DNA of 64,000 bases from Aphelocoma coerulescens (GCF_041296385.1 NW_027184085.1:14751301-14815300); one strand, 5' to 3'. Shown: positions 7,224 through 17,850, counted from the first letter of the stretch. A program made the numbers and translations. The notes: generated from the sequence alone by a model not told the origin.

Positions 7224-9173
7224 GATTCAATAATATTTGGATTATAATTTAAGTATTTAATGAATTACCAAAATAATTCAAGTCTTATATTTAAATTAAT
7301 TCCTTAATATGGAAACCTAATAAGACTGCTGGTCTAGAATGATAACCCAAGGTATCTCAATAATGCGGGAGAGAAAAAGAATAAAAACTATGTGTGGGAA
7401 CCTCAAAGAGATAGTGGGAATTTAAAAAAAAAGGCTGTCCTTGGGAAAATACTGTGAGAATATAAACAAGCCTCAAAGGTTACTAGAAACTGGGTGGACC
7501 CTAAAGTTTTCCAGCCCCTCTCCTTCCGTAACTTCCAACACCACCCCTTTCCTGGAGCTGGGGGCGTTCCACAAATTTTAAGATGGCCCTCATTAGCTGT
7601 CGTGAGAACTTTCTCTAGAATTAAGACACCTTTCACAGCCTTTCACCAAGCCCTGACCACTCCAGGGAAGTTACCAACAACCACCTCAACAACTCTGCGA
7701 TTTAAAACCTTCTTATATTTGAAGAAATACATAAAATCCCAACACCATACTGGCAAGCTCACTCTTACACAAATACACAAACCTATCCATGTATAATACA
7801 CTCCAAAACAAATAAAAGCACCTGCACAAACTAAATATTCTACATTCATACACTCTCTCCTTAATAGACGGCCTGAGGACTATTGGATGAACCTCACCTC
7901 AGGACCTTGCCTATCAGGCCTCCCGCAATCATGCGACCAAATCAATCTCCGCTCCCCCCCCCCCCCCCCCGAAATTTATATATATATATATATATCTATC
8001 TCACCGATAAGTTACAAAAAAAAAGTATTTATATATAACAAATACTACTAACAAAATACACCCAAATAGTCTTGGATTCCAAATTAAAAGATAAAATCAC
8101 TTAGACATATATAAAACAAAAATAAAACTTATCGCTATCTTGGCAGGTCCTAACACCCGCTCTCACTCCTATTGAGTGAGGGAGCTTCTCACAACCGGTG
8201 GCCTCTCCTTGTCATCGCATTGCAAGGAATTTTTCTCACTCCCTCAACGAATCCCCTGCACACAGGATTCCCAACTTGAGGCGCCGTGAAAAACTTCCCC
8301 CCCTTGCGAGTCCACACTCGGGATCCCTCACTCGGGGTCCTAATCCCCCTTGGGTTGCGTACCTTCCCTTTCCCCTGACAGAGAAGGGGCGATCCCCTGT
8401 ACGGCAGCCTCACAGACCTGGTGGTCTCCGGGCAGAAGTTATCAACCTCCAACCTCAAGGGTCCTAGCTCCCCGGGTGCCAGATCTCCCCTTGCTCTGCC
8501 CTGAGGAACTGCCCTCAAGGCAGCCGTGGCAGGTTAGGCTACTGTGTTCCCACCCCTCACTGGGATCTCACCGTGTGCGCTGGCATCCCCGGAGTCCAGC
8601 AGTCCTCACACCCAGTGCCAAGCTACCCCTCGGAGCCTCCAGCCACGGAGGAACGGGAGCCTATGTGGGTAAGGGCGGCGAAAAGGAAGTACTCCCCCGT
8701 CTCCCCCTCCCTGGGGTCCCTAAGGGTACCACACTCTCTCGTCCACACTCGCTTCCCTCCTTACTTGGACGTCCACACTCTCTCTGGAAGCCCGCTCCAC
8801 ACAGCCCCCACTCCAACCAGCTGCCCTAACACACACACTCGCACCCCCTTATACCTCACCCCACTCGCAATACTGACCTGCGTGTTGGCGAGCCCCGCTC
8901 CCTCTCAGAGGGCTCTCCCCCTTCTGGGTTGTCGTGCTCTCAGCCGTTACTCGGGAAAACCAGCTGTCCCTCCACAGTCTCAAAGAAATCCAAACTCCGG
9001 GTGGCAAAAAATCTGCCAGATGCGCCTTCCCTGGACTCGTCCTTCCTTGGGACCACCCAGGGGGCGTGGCTTATCCCGGACTATTACAGCTGGTGATGGG
9101 GTCCGAGGCTGTGACCCAGGGAGAGGTGACCGGTCCAGGGAGATGGTCCCAAAAGGAATCGCCTTCCCGAGGC
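7224..9173 (-). other. ERV-2 leader (untranslated) region
   Basis: About 1.95 kb lies between the primer site and the gag ATG, long for a retroviral leader. The 5' (right) half, 8150-9173, is GC-rich. The 3' half, 7224-8150, is AT-rich and carries a 17-base C run next to a TA run. No long frame here resembles a known protein. It may hide another old insertion that I cannot delimit. Confidence 0.5.
7954..7995. repeat. C17 homopolymer followed by (TA)n
   Basis: Seventeen C residues at 7954-7970, a six-base spacer, then a TA run at 7977-7995. On the ERV-2 sense strand the order is (TA)n and then G17. Confidence 0.95.
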
Positions 9174-9177
9174 CCGG

Positions 9178-9648
9178 TGTCTCCCCTCAGCTGCTGGCAG
9201 GAGGGCCCTTGCAGAGACTGTCAGCACTTTCGTGATTATCAGCTTGTGATTCCAGCTCAGCTCTGCAGGGCAGCCTCCAGGCCAGCCAGACCAGACAGAG
9301 AGACGAGAGGCTCGTGTGGCTGGTTCCGCACGGAGGTAGCTTTATTATGTGTCCCCTCCGGCGAAGGGGGGAGACAGTGACGGGAGCCCTCTCTCAGAAG
9401 GGCCCGAGGGAGCTTGCCTTTATAGGGATACAGGGGATCAGTGGGGGATCAATGGATTACAGAGGGTCTGGGACAGACCAGTGGGTTACAGAATGATCTG
9501 CATAGTGTCTCCCAAAGGATTGTGGGTCTGCCTTTCCTTGCCATGACCCAAGAAATGGTTGCCTTTCCAGGGAGTCCTGCTGGGAGATTGCTCAATCTCC
9601 TTATCTCAGCAGACGTCCCTCCAGGGCAGTGGCTGGGCATACCCCACA
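9178..9648 (-). repeat. Solo LTR (LTR-Y) inserted in the ERV-2 primer binding site
   Basis: Starts TGTCTCCC and ends CCCCACA, flanked by a 4-bp direct repeat CCGG (9174-9177 and 9649-9652). On the minus strand there is a TATAAAG box (9418-9424) and, about 75 bases further on, an AATAAA signal (9341-9346), in the right order for U3-R. The 4-bp duplication fits gamma-type integration, but CCGG is a low-complexity palindrome, so the exact ends are less certain than the LTR itself. Confidence 0.68.
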
Positions 9649-9652
9649 CCGG

Positions 9653-9662
9653 ACGACTCCCA
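9653..9662 (-). other. ERV-2 primer binding site, first part, tRNA-Pro-like
   Basis: The coding strand reads TGGGAGTCGT four bases after the LTR end, then CCGG, where LTR-Y begins. With a one-base gap this resembles the classic tRNA-Pro primer site of gammaretroviruses. The remainder lies on the other side of LTR-Y. Confidence 0.5.
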
Positions 9663-9666
9663 GAAT

Positions 9667-10243
9667 TGTTGTAAACAAGGCTGAGACTTTTGAAAGAAAA
9701 CTCAACTCGTTTATTTATTAACTGCTGAGAGTGGGAACCCAGGATAAGCCCAGGCTCCGTGTCACAAGCCAGAATAAAACAATACACCAACAAGACAGTG
9801 AGACCCACTGGGTGCTCCCTTGGACCCCAAGTTCCGCAGGAGGACCCCCTCTCCCGGGTGCAGGTAGCTTTTAAAGTCTTTGGTGCCACTGGACTGGTGC
9901 ATTTCTTAATCCTCGTGCTGATTGGTCCCTTTCCTGTTCGCTGGTTGGTCTATACCTCCGTGCATTCCTCACCAATCATTTTCAGACAAGTCCACATCAT
10001 TGGTTGGCTTGTTCTCCAATCACAGTCTAGGGCATCGTCCTCATCCCTTGTACCCTACGAAGCAATGTACTACTAGAAAGTTCCTTCTATTAAACCCATC
10101 GGGTCCTTGTTATATCCCCATCCAGTGGTTACATTCCAGCATTACATCCGTACAGTCTCACAACTTCCCTTCAGTTAACATGTCCATCTATTCCACCCTC
10201 AACTGCCCTCTTTTATATCTCATTTAAACAGTAATAACCAACA
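9667..10243 (-). repeat. ERV-2 5' LTR (LTR-X, 577 bp)
   Basis: Starts TGTTGTAAAC and ends AACCAACA on the plus strand, so TGTTGG...ACAACA on the coding strand. CCAAT-type motifs are present near 9920-9980. A TTTAAAAG TATA-like box lies near 9869-9876 and AATAAATAAA at 9711-9720, in the order expected for U3-R-U5. No short direct repeat flanks it, as expected if this is one LTR of a larger provirus. Confidence 0.75.
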
Positions 10244-10484
10244 CCCTGAAACCAATTCATTTATTACAGTACCTTTCTGATGGTCGGGAGTTCTGCCAGC
10301 ACTGGTTGTCCAGGAGGGAAGGATGGCTGCTGGAGTGTTCTGGGCTAGTGCAAACAGCAGGGTTGTGGGCGCTTGGAGACAAAAAGCATTAACCTTGGGG
10401 CAACCATTCACCTTCTCTCTGTTCACAAGCATCACCGATTCTCCTAATCATTTTGCCCATTCTAGTTTTTGAGGTTTTATGTAC
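10244..10484 (-). pseudogene. ERV-3 integrase C-terminal remnant
   Basis: On the minus strand, from 10484 down, the frame gives YIKPQKLEWAK, continuing the catalytic core found right of the inserted LTR (10919 onward). A degraded stretch follows with AQNTPAAILPS-like sequence to about 10280. It ends where the ERV-2 LTR begins. Stops are present in every frame. Confidence 0.6.
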
Positions 10485-10918
10485 TGTTGCAAATGATCGA
10501 TGACTTCAGTGAGGAGAGACATTGCAGGCAACCGATACAATTGATATAAGCAAGCTCTGTTTATTAGCAATACAAAGGCACTTATATAGAGTATTGAATA
10601 CAAGCTTATCAGTTCTGTAATTAGTTGAAACTTATAAAAGCTCATTCTTACCTCTACATAATTAGGTTAGATAAAAGACTACATTTGGCAAGCTTTCATA
10701 GTCTTGTTATGATCAAAAGAATTCTGTGCCCATCTCCTTCGTTCACTTCCAGATAGTACAGCTGCAAGTTTTCATTCCCTCTCTGTTCCTTAGGCCTGCT
10801 TGTTATCTTTCACACAGGGACTTTCCCATGGAAAGTTTTCTCACACACAAGCCTAAAACTTCCAGGCCTATTGTTTGCACAGTTCTTTTATTGATCCCAA
10901 TAATTCTATTTTCCAACA
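10485..10918 (-). repeat. Solo LTR (LTR-A, 434 bp) in ERV-3 integrase, 6-bp TSD
   Basis: Starts TGTTGCAAATG and ends TTCCAACA. The flanks are ATGTAC (10479-10484) and ATGTAT (10919-10924), a 6-bp duplication with one difference. On the minus strand, TATATAAG (10581-10588) lies about 20 bases before AATAAA (10560-10565), giving a short R region. The 6-bp duplication is typical of alpha/beta-like (ERVK-type) integrases. Confidence 0.85.
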
Positions 10919-11440
10919 ATGTATCTTTTCAATAGTCCATTTGTCCTCTCAACTATCCCATTTGCCTGTGGATGGTAGGGTGTGTGAAACACCCACTGAA
11001 TTCCCTCCTTGGTAGCCCACTGCTGTACCACTTCTGCTGCAAAGTAGGTACTGTTGTCAGATTGGATAGTTTGGGGGTTGGGGAAAATCCCAAACCATTC
11101 TTTCAGGGCCTTAACAGTGTTTTCCCCTGTAGCTCAGGCAAAAGCCCTGGCTTGGGTGAGTCCTGAAATTATTTTCACCCCTACTAACACATGTTGTTTT
11201 CTTTCTGATCTCTTGAAAGGTTCAATATAATCAACCTGCCAAGCCTCCCATAATCCTCGTCCTCGCCTAAATGTAGTGGAGGCTCTTCTAGGGGATGTTT
11301 TCTGAGCTGGACTCAACATTCCTCACAAGCTGAAATCCATGTCCCACAGTTTTCCCTGGTGGCAGGCCAACCTTGAGCATGTGCCTCTACATATAAGTCT
11401 TTTGCCCCAGTGTGGTTTCACATTACATGTTGCTACTCTA
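10919..11440 (-). pseudogene. ERV-3 integrase core remnant
   Basis: The minus strand encodes integrase motifs: a CEEC remnant of the zinc finger (near 11315), AWQVDYIEPF with the first catalytic Asp (near 11245), QSDNSTYFA with the second, and ANGIVERTNGLLKRYI with the catalytic Glu, about 35 residues later. Motifs occur in more than one frame, so frameshifts have accumulated. LTR-A interrupts just after GLLKRYI. Confidence 0.8.
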
Positions 11441-12214
11441 GGAGGCATTCCCAGTAGTCAGCTACTGCTCCTGATGTTGTGGGGCAAGTCTGGCCAGTTC
11501 ATCTACTTTGTTGTTGCATCTGCCAGCTGGGTTGTCCCCTGTTTGGTGGGAAGCTATCCACACTATTGCAAAGCCACCTTTTTTAGCAAATGTTAAGATG
11601 TTCTGCCACTTTTCTTTTTGCCAAACTGGAATTCCATTTACTTCCCCCCACTTCTGTTTCCAAAATGGAAGCCATTCGGTACAGCCCTTGAAGACAGCAA
11701 AGGCGTCAGTATAGATATAGACAGGATAGGAGGACAGAGATTTGTGTTTAAAAACCCTCTGTACAGCCACTATTTCTCTGACCTGGGCACTACCTTTGCC
11801 CTCGGGGACAAGTTGTTGTTCAGTACCTGTCTGCAGGGTGCCTACCCAGTACTTCCACACTTTGCCTTCCCACTTGGCCAAGACATCAGTGAACCATGCA
11901 TTTCGCAGGTGTGGGGAGAACGGTGGTGCAACTTTTACTGTGGGAGAAAGAGGTGTGTTACCCTCCTGACTTAAGGTACTCCTTTCCTGAATGGTTAGTA
12001 ATTTGGTGGTCCCTTCTTGTTGTGGTGGCTGAGCCCATGGCATCTGGGCTGATGCAGATTAACTGTGTGGATTTCCCCGCCCATGACAGTGAGTCTGAGG
12101 GTGGGTTGATGGGCAGCACAGAGGTCTAGGCCGTATCCCCTTGTGCAGCACCCAGATTTCAACCTCCTCCCCCTGTTCTAGAAAGTTCTCTGGGTTCAGT
12201 TGTTTATTGGCTAC
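11441..12214 (-). pseudogene. ERV-3 RNase H domain remnant
   Basis: A 193-codon open stretch (11462-12043) contains YPVYIYTDAFAVFKGCTEWLPFW, which holds an RNase H catalytic Asp, and a C-terminal IASHQTGDNPAGRCNNKVDELARLAP with the His and Asp of the last motif. Upstream, in another frame, NKQLNPENFLEQGEEVEIW links it to the RT connection region. It is interrupted on the right by the plus-strand insertion near 12220. It is a decayed copy with no continuous frame. Confidence 0.8.
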
Positions 12215-12219
12215 CTGTT

Positions 12220-12602
12220 GTGACTCCCGCCTCCCTGTTTTCTCTATTGGTTCTTGTTAAGTTGTATCCTCCCCCTCGATTGTACCCCATTGGTTTCCTT
12301 CCTTTTCTCCGCCTTGTCCCACCCCCTTATAAAACACTGTGCACAACCCCCTTCGGGGCCCTCCTGGTCCCTGGACCCTCCTGCAATAATCCTGTTGGAA
12401 CCCACGCCAGAGGCCCCTCTTGACTTCTTTACCTCTGGGCTGATGCAAGCCTAAATATTGTCTGCCAGTCTTGCCTCCTCTGAGGAGGAGCCAGCCTGCG
12501 CGTCCAGCTTGCGCCTTTCTCATCCACTGAAGACGTTCCCCACGGACATCGTGGAAGTGGGCACGCCAGAGCTCGACTTAATGAGCCAACTCCCGTCAGC
12601 TT
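12220..12602 (+). repeat. Plus-strand LTR-like insertion (LTR-D) between ERV-3 RNase H and RT
   Basis: This stretch interrupts pol homology. It contains a CCCCTTATAAAAC TATA box at 12328-12334 preceded by CCCCATTGG and other promoter-like motifs, reading on the plus strand. A 5-bp direct repeat CTGTT flanks it (12215-12219 and 12603-12607), but the ends are GTGACT...AGCTT rather than TG...CA, so the exact boundaries are doubtful. Confidence 0.5.
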
Positions 12603-12607
12603 CTGTT

Positions 12608-13806
12608 ACTTTAAAGATGTCACAGTAGGGTTCTATTTGTGCGTACCATTTCCTTACTGAAGCTGTCTGTGCCAGCCCCTCGGGGAGGTGTCTCTGGTAG
12701 AACTGGCTTTATAACCTTGAAGGGCCCCCTCAGTACAATGGATTGGTGCCATATGGTGCACTCTGATTCTCACAGGACCAGGCTGACTACAAACAGGCCC
12801 TTTTCCCGCACAGTGTACCTCTTCTCTGCATCCTTAAAGCTCCTTGAGTAGAATCCTAAGGGCTGGGAAGGGGCCTTGGGTCCCTTCTGCCACAGGTGCA
12901 CTGACAAACCACACTGAGCAAACCCCCATCCAATTCGTATTGAGTCAGAAGGATGTATAGGACACAGTGCTTGGTGGTTTGCAGCTTCGAACACTAACAG
13001 CTGTAGGGCTTCTTCATGGAGAGGAGTCCATTCCCAGAGTGTGCCTTTATGTAAGTCCATTCCCAGAGTGTGCCTTCAATGTGCCTAAATTGAAAAGGGC
13101 ACGGGCAATAATGGAAAAATCCAGAATATACTTTCTCCAGAACACAAGCATCCCAGGGCTTGCTGCAATTCCTTCTTTGTTTCTGGCATTTTAACTTGTT
13201 CCAAATTGGAAAGGGTATCTTTGAGAATGCATGTCATTCCTCCTTTCCACCAAATTCCTAGAAAATTTACTTCTGAGGATGTTGGGATTTTCTCTGGAGG
13301 GACCTCTAACCCTAAACCTTCCAGGTGAGTGATAATGTCACTTTGAGTAGTCCCAACCTCCTCTTTCCGGTTCCCTCCAATAAGTATATCATCAATATAT
13401 TGATAAACTTTTAACTTCCTCTCTTACTGGTATTTTTTCCAATTCTTTTGCCAGAGCACGGAGAGCCAAGGTAGGTGAATGCTTGTACCCCTGAGGAAGT
13501 CTAGTAAATGTATATTGCTGCCCCCACCACGTAAAGGCAAAGCAGTCTTGATCCCCGGGCTTCAAAGGCACCATAAAAAAACATGTCTTTAATATCAATA
13601 GTGGCCATGATCCTATGTGCCTGCTCCTGGAGGGTGGCTCTGAGCTCAGCAGCGTTACGTACAGCTGCTGTTGAAGGGTCTGTGTTGGCATTGAGACAGA
13701 AATAATTTACAGTCAGTCTCCATTTGCCATTTGGTTTTCTCACTGGCCACACTGGGGAGTTGAATGGTGAATGAACGGGAATAACAATTTCTCGTTTTTT
13801 CAAATC
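12608..13806 (-). pseudogene. ERV-3 reverse transcriptase remnant
   Basis: The minus strand encodes RT motifs in order: KKREIVIPVHSPFNSPVWPV and KPNGKWRLTVN (near 13680-13800), IMATIDIKDMFF with the first catalytic Asp, QQYTFTRLPQGYKHSPTLA (near 13470), YIDD (13388-13399), then the thumb/connection PLGFYSRSFKDAEKRYTVREKGLF (near 12820). The YIDD lies in a different frame from the sequence just before it, so at least one frameshift is present. A short near-duplicate (TCCATTCCCAGAGTGTGCCT) occurs twice at 13028 and 13057. The extreme N-terminus is separated by LTR-B. Confidence 0.85.
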
Positions 13807-13812
13807 CTCCAG

Positions 13813-14840
13813 TGTCGTCGTTGAGATGGACACAACACACACGAATCCCACCAACAACTCCAGGCAAAAAGCTGTTTATTCTAAAAAGCCAGTGTAATTT
13901 ATACACTTTGTATGTTTATCATTCATGTTACTTATCCATTGTTTGCTTAATGTTATGATTAAATTTAGGAAAGTTGGCTTTCACAGTAAAAAAGTTGTTA
14001 ATTAGTTGTTAAATGAAGTTGTTAATTAGTAGATAATAGAGGTTGTTAATTAACTTGTTAAGTGTTTGCAGATAAACAGTCAAGTATCCAGTTGGTTCAT
14101 CTGATTACTGTAAAGTTAAGCTATTAGTTGAACTGTTTACCAAGCTTATTGTTAATAAATTTATTATGGGGATTGTGGTACATAATGAAGAACTGGGGAA
14201 TCTTCCAGAACATCTATGATGTAATCACAGAAGGAGGGTTTCAGACCTTATTTACATGAAGGTGGAAATAAGAAACTTCTTATTGGATGTTCCCCGGACC
14301 AGTAAGAAGACCCCAGACAACAGCCAGAGGACAACAAGCCAATAAAAGGACTCTAGACATCAGCGAGCCAATTGCAACGCTCCAGTGGGGCAGGGAAAGA
14401 GGCAGCTGGGAGGTGGGACTAGGGGTATAAAACGTATCGCCCGAGGCTGTGAGGCAAGCCTTTGAGGCCAAGCTCCCAGCGCTGCACCCTTTGTCTTGTG
14501 TATGGCAAATAGCCGCAAGAGGTCTCTTATTGTCTTTTAAATTAGTTCTTGTTAATAAATTCATTTAAAAGCTCAATCGTGAGCCTGTTTTTAACACTTA
14601 ACTACTACAATAGATTCATTGCCTATTATTTAACTACAACGTAGTATTATTGGTTACCTATAGCATAAGCATTCTAAGCATCCAGAAAAACACCAGGTGC
14701 AGCCTTGTTGCTGTTTTCTCTTTCTGTTGTTTAGGGTTCTTTCTTCTGTTGACACTTAAGTTTCTCATGGGTAAAAACGGATTGCACTAAGATTGGTATC
14801 GGAATCAGACAGGCTTGCTGACCTGCTCTTAATTCCCACA
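13813..14840 (-). repeat. Solo LTR (LTR-B) near ERV-3 RT start, 6-bp TSD, itself interrupted
   Basis: Starts TGTCGTCG and ends AATTCCCACA, flanked by a perfect 6-bp duplication CTCCAG (13807-13812 and 14841-14846). On the minus strand, GTATAAAT (13897-13904) precedes AATAAA (13875-13880) by about 20 bases, the same architecture as LTR-A and the LTR at 39463. Its 1,028 bp include a nested 646-bp LTR plus 5-bp duplication, leaving an LTR of about 377 bp. Confidence 0.88.
13951..14596 (+). repeat. Solo LTR (LTR-C, 646 bp) nested inside LTR-B, 5-bp TSD
   Basis: Starts TGTTATGATT and ends TTTTTAACA, flanked by a perfect CTTAA duplication (13946-13950 and 14597-14601). Plus-strand TATAAAA at 14426-14432 and AATAAA at 14554-14559. 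The U3 start (AAAGTTGGCTTT) is shared with the LTR at 21261-22061, so the two are one family. Confidence 0.9.
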
Positions 14841-14846
14841 CTCCAG

Positions 14847-15300
14847 GACTGGGGTAATTCCCTCTTGGGCTTCCAAAGGCAATGGATATGGCTTAACATT
14901 TGTGAGTTTTGAAGGGGAAAGATTTGGGGCCATCTGTACCAATTTGATTTGGTGGTTAGCGGATCCAAAGAACAACTGTTGCCCCAGGTTGTCATACCAC
15001 GTTCTCCCCTTCAAAACATCCAGTCCCAGTAAGCTTAGGGGAAACTCCCCTATTGCCATGGTAACTGTGACACTGGTTTTCTTCTCTGGTGGTATTTGAC
15101 TGCAGCAGTGACAATCAAGCTACTGATTAAGACACCCCCAATACATTTACTATAAGCAAGGGGCGTTTAGATCGGATGACTCCACATTGGCAGCATCTTG
15201 CTTAATCAGAGCTGATACCTGAGCCCCAGTGTCAACTAAGAATGTTAGTAAATTGTAATTTGTAAATTGTAAATTGTCTGCCAGCTGCTGTTAATAAAAT
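14847..15300 (-). pseudogene. ERV-3 protease remnant
   Basis: The minus strand encodes FLVDTGAQVSALIKQDA with the DTGA active site (15222-15233). About 45 codons later comes LLGLDVLKGRTWYDNLGQQLFF, the protease C-terminal signature, and then KPYPLPLEAQEGITPVLE, which leads into RT. There are stops between the two halves (for example near 15140). The protease-to-RT junction is where LTR-B inserted. Confidence 0.8.
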
Positions 15301-15379
15301 GTCTCTGAGGCCATTATCAGCGAGTTGCCTAACATACATCCAGGTTCCGTTGCCCTGCCAACCTAAGGGAAACAGGGCT

Positions 15380-17304
15380 TTTAGTTTACCTGCTTTGGTT
15401 TTACTGGTTTACCCTCTTCCCCACCCAGGTCAATCAGGGGGGTGCACTAGGGCTCCTGTTGCACTTCTCGGACATTTTGTGTGGCCATTCTGTTACCCCC
15501 TTTTCCAGGGAAGAGGTCGTCTGTCACAATTTTCGGGATTCCGTTCCACCAGCCCTATGCCCAAATAGCCTTTCTGGTGAGCAGGTAGTTCCATCTCCCT
15601 TGATTGGATCAGGGGGGAATTCTGGGTGATAGCCTTGGGCTGAGATGGGTATGCCTCACCCCAGGAGTCTCTCATTTGTTCACAGATGCTTTTACGGGAC
15701 CGTATTTTTGCCCAAAATTAATTAATTCCTGGGCAACGTCCCTCCAGATCCACACCTTGCTTCCCCAGGTTGGGGCATCCCCTGCAGGGGAGGAGGTGGT
15801 ACCTTCCAATGCAGCAGCAACCTTTTCTAAGGGGGCTGGAGCCTGTATCCTTCCTTGCAATTGAATACTGACTGGTTTTAGAGAGTCAGGAAGCCCACAG
15901 ATCAGAGGAGTCGTTTCCTCGGCATCTACTGTGAGTATTACGGGGAATTATTGGAAATGGACTAGTTTGTGGTTGCACATCACTTGCAGACAGGCTGCTT
16001 CATGGACATTCTCCAGTAGCTGGTCAGTAGTCTCTTCTATAGCAAGGGGATCACCTCTTTCGAGGGGGTTTAGACCACCAATCCGATATGCAGCCCTCTG
16101 GGTCAAAGACCATGGCACTTGGCAGTCTCCAGTGGTGAGGAAAACACCAAGACCCCAGTAACCCTCTGCTCCTTCTCACAAGTAAGATCTGGTTTCTGCC
16201 ACTTAAAAGAGACAACCCCTATATACTCAGTCTCGATTTTGTGGGGGTGGGGACTGAATTCCTGTTTCAGTTTAGCTAACTCCATAGCGGTGAATGGCAC
16301 ATTTTTAGTCATGAGGGGGTGTGGTGGCCTGCCGGTTCCCTCCCTAGCCTTGGCCACTCCCTCAGTTTCTCCCTATTTTTCTTGTACCCCAACCCCACCC
16401 AGGGACCACCCCTGGGCCCCTGACAAAACCATCGCGCACCCAGACCACGCTGTCTCTCTACCTCTGAATGTTGCAGGGACAAGATGTGATTAAAGTCATC
16501 TCAATCCCTCATGAGAGACCCTTCTCTACCTTCTTTACCATCCACTGCCTTGTAACACTGCTGGCTGCCGGAGCCACATCGCGGGGCTGTCCGAAATGGA
16601 CTCCAGGATGCGATTATCACATGGCCCTAGGAAACCCTCGCTGAGCTTTCAGACCACAGCAGCCTGCTAGACAGAGTCCAGTGGTTAAAACAAGGCTTGA
16701 TCCTTATCATTCTCATATGAGTATCTGGTTTTTATTAAGGGGCGAATGCAGACTGCAGCTTCAGCCTGTGTGCCGCTGCGACTTCTCTTCCAGGATACAC
16801 GGGAGCAACCGCTCTGGCCATGACATCATCAGGGAGTGCTACGGCGGCTGCAGGACACACTGCTGCAGGACTGGTGGCTGCTGGACCAGTGGCATCCCTT
16901 GCTAAAATGTCCCCCAAAACCTGCTGCAAGTTGTCATTATGCACTCTTTTGTCCTCTAGCTTTCCCTGCGGGTCTGCAATATGGATCTGCAGGGACTGCA
17001 CCAGCTCTTGCAGGGACTCGACTGCCCTTGTATCCTGGCAAAGCAGGACAGTTCTCTCTTGTATAGCACCCATCACAGGCACCCCCAACACTACACACAT
17101 GGCTGCCTTCCCCTTCTTGGGCTTACACCTCACTTTCGACTGCAAAGCCGAGACCCGGTCTATGATACTTTGTACGCTGTGGCAGTGATCCCTAGCCCAC
17201 TCTAATCTGGGCACTGAAAGTCTGGCTCTAAAAGTCTCCAGGAGATCAAGTAAGAGGGAGGAGGGGTCTCTGCTCTGCTCTCCCATTACAGCACGTGTGC
17301 TCAT
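15380..17304 (-). pseudogene. gag: ERV-3 gag remnant
   Basis: The likely start is ATG at 17304 (MSTRAVMGEQSRDPSS). The N-terminal open stretch (to 16735) is rich in heptad-like Leu/Gln and probably forms a coiled coil (SLQELVQSLQIHIADPQGK). A capsid-like part follows at 16103-16357 (PLMTKNVPFTAMELAKLKQEF). A C-terminal part is at 15493-15860 (WIWRDVAQELINFGQKYGP). These pieces lie in different frames with stops between them. I cannot confirm a zinc knuckle; only a partial NGHTKCP string is seen near 15480. Confidence 0.65.
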
Positions 17305-17400
17305 TGTTTGTGTTTCTGAACTAAACACCCCCCAAAACCACATGAAAGGTAACATTTTTTTGTGGGGGGTCACGTGTCACACCTTACACACAGTGAAAGA

Positions 17401-17850
17401 AGGGGCAAAACAGCTTCCCGAGGAGGGTCACACCATAAATACTTCCAGGTGCCCCAAATGATACTCCCCAGGAGGACAAACCTTACAGTACCAAGCCAGT
17501 TAGCTGCAGAGATGGAGCATTATACTTCCCAGGAAGGTCCACATTGTAAAAATTCCCCAGAATGCCCCAAACACTCTGTGGGAGGACACACCTTAAATTA
17601 TCAAGGCACACAGAGTTATCGCAAGGTGGGCAAAATGCTTCCCAGAGAGGGCCACACCATAAGAGTCCCAAACTGCCCCAATGAAAACACTTTCTGAGAG
17701 GACACACCTTTAATTATCACACCAATTACATATAAGGGGGCAAAATGCTTCTTTGAAAGGGCCACACTGAAACAAGTTCCAAAGTGTCTCTAGAGGAAAA
17801 AACCACTTTCTGAGAGGACACATCTTTAATTATTTGCAGGCACCAACTTT
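17401..17850 (-). repeat. Four degenerate ~112-bp tandem repeats in the ERV-3 leader
   Basis: Units begin near 17401, 17513, 17626 and 17737. Each carries GGGCAAAA-like, CTTCCCAGAGAGGGCCACACC-like and GAGGACACACCTTTAATTAT-like blocks in the same order on the plus strand. They fill most of the space between the gag start and the primer site. Confidence 0.8.

Larger units (their letters stand above)
6488..10243 (-). mobile_element. ERV-2: gamma-like endogenous retrovirus, 5' part, interrupted by ERV-1
   Basis: This minus-strand provirus fragment has its 5' LTR at 9667-10243, a primer site disrupted by a solo LTR, a leader (7224-9173), and gag from 7223 to 6488 where ERV-1 is inserted. The rest of the element must lie left of the window. 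It is itself inserted into the 3' part of ERV-3 pol, whose sequence starts at 10244. The class is inferred from the matrix-like Gag start (Gly-2, then PLGEMLEN), the proline-rich segment after matrix, and a primer site resembling tRNA-Pro. Confidence 0.72.

Noticed and set aside
8189..9380. Overlapping plus- and minus-strand frames up to 220 codons in the ERV-2 leader
   Set aside because: Proline/arginine-rich readings in both directions reflect GC content; no recognisable domain.
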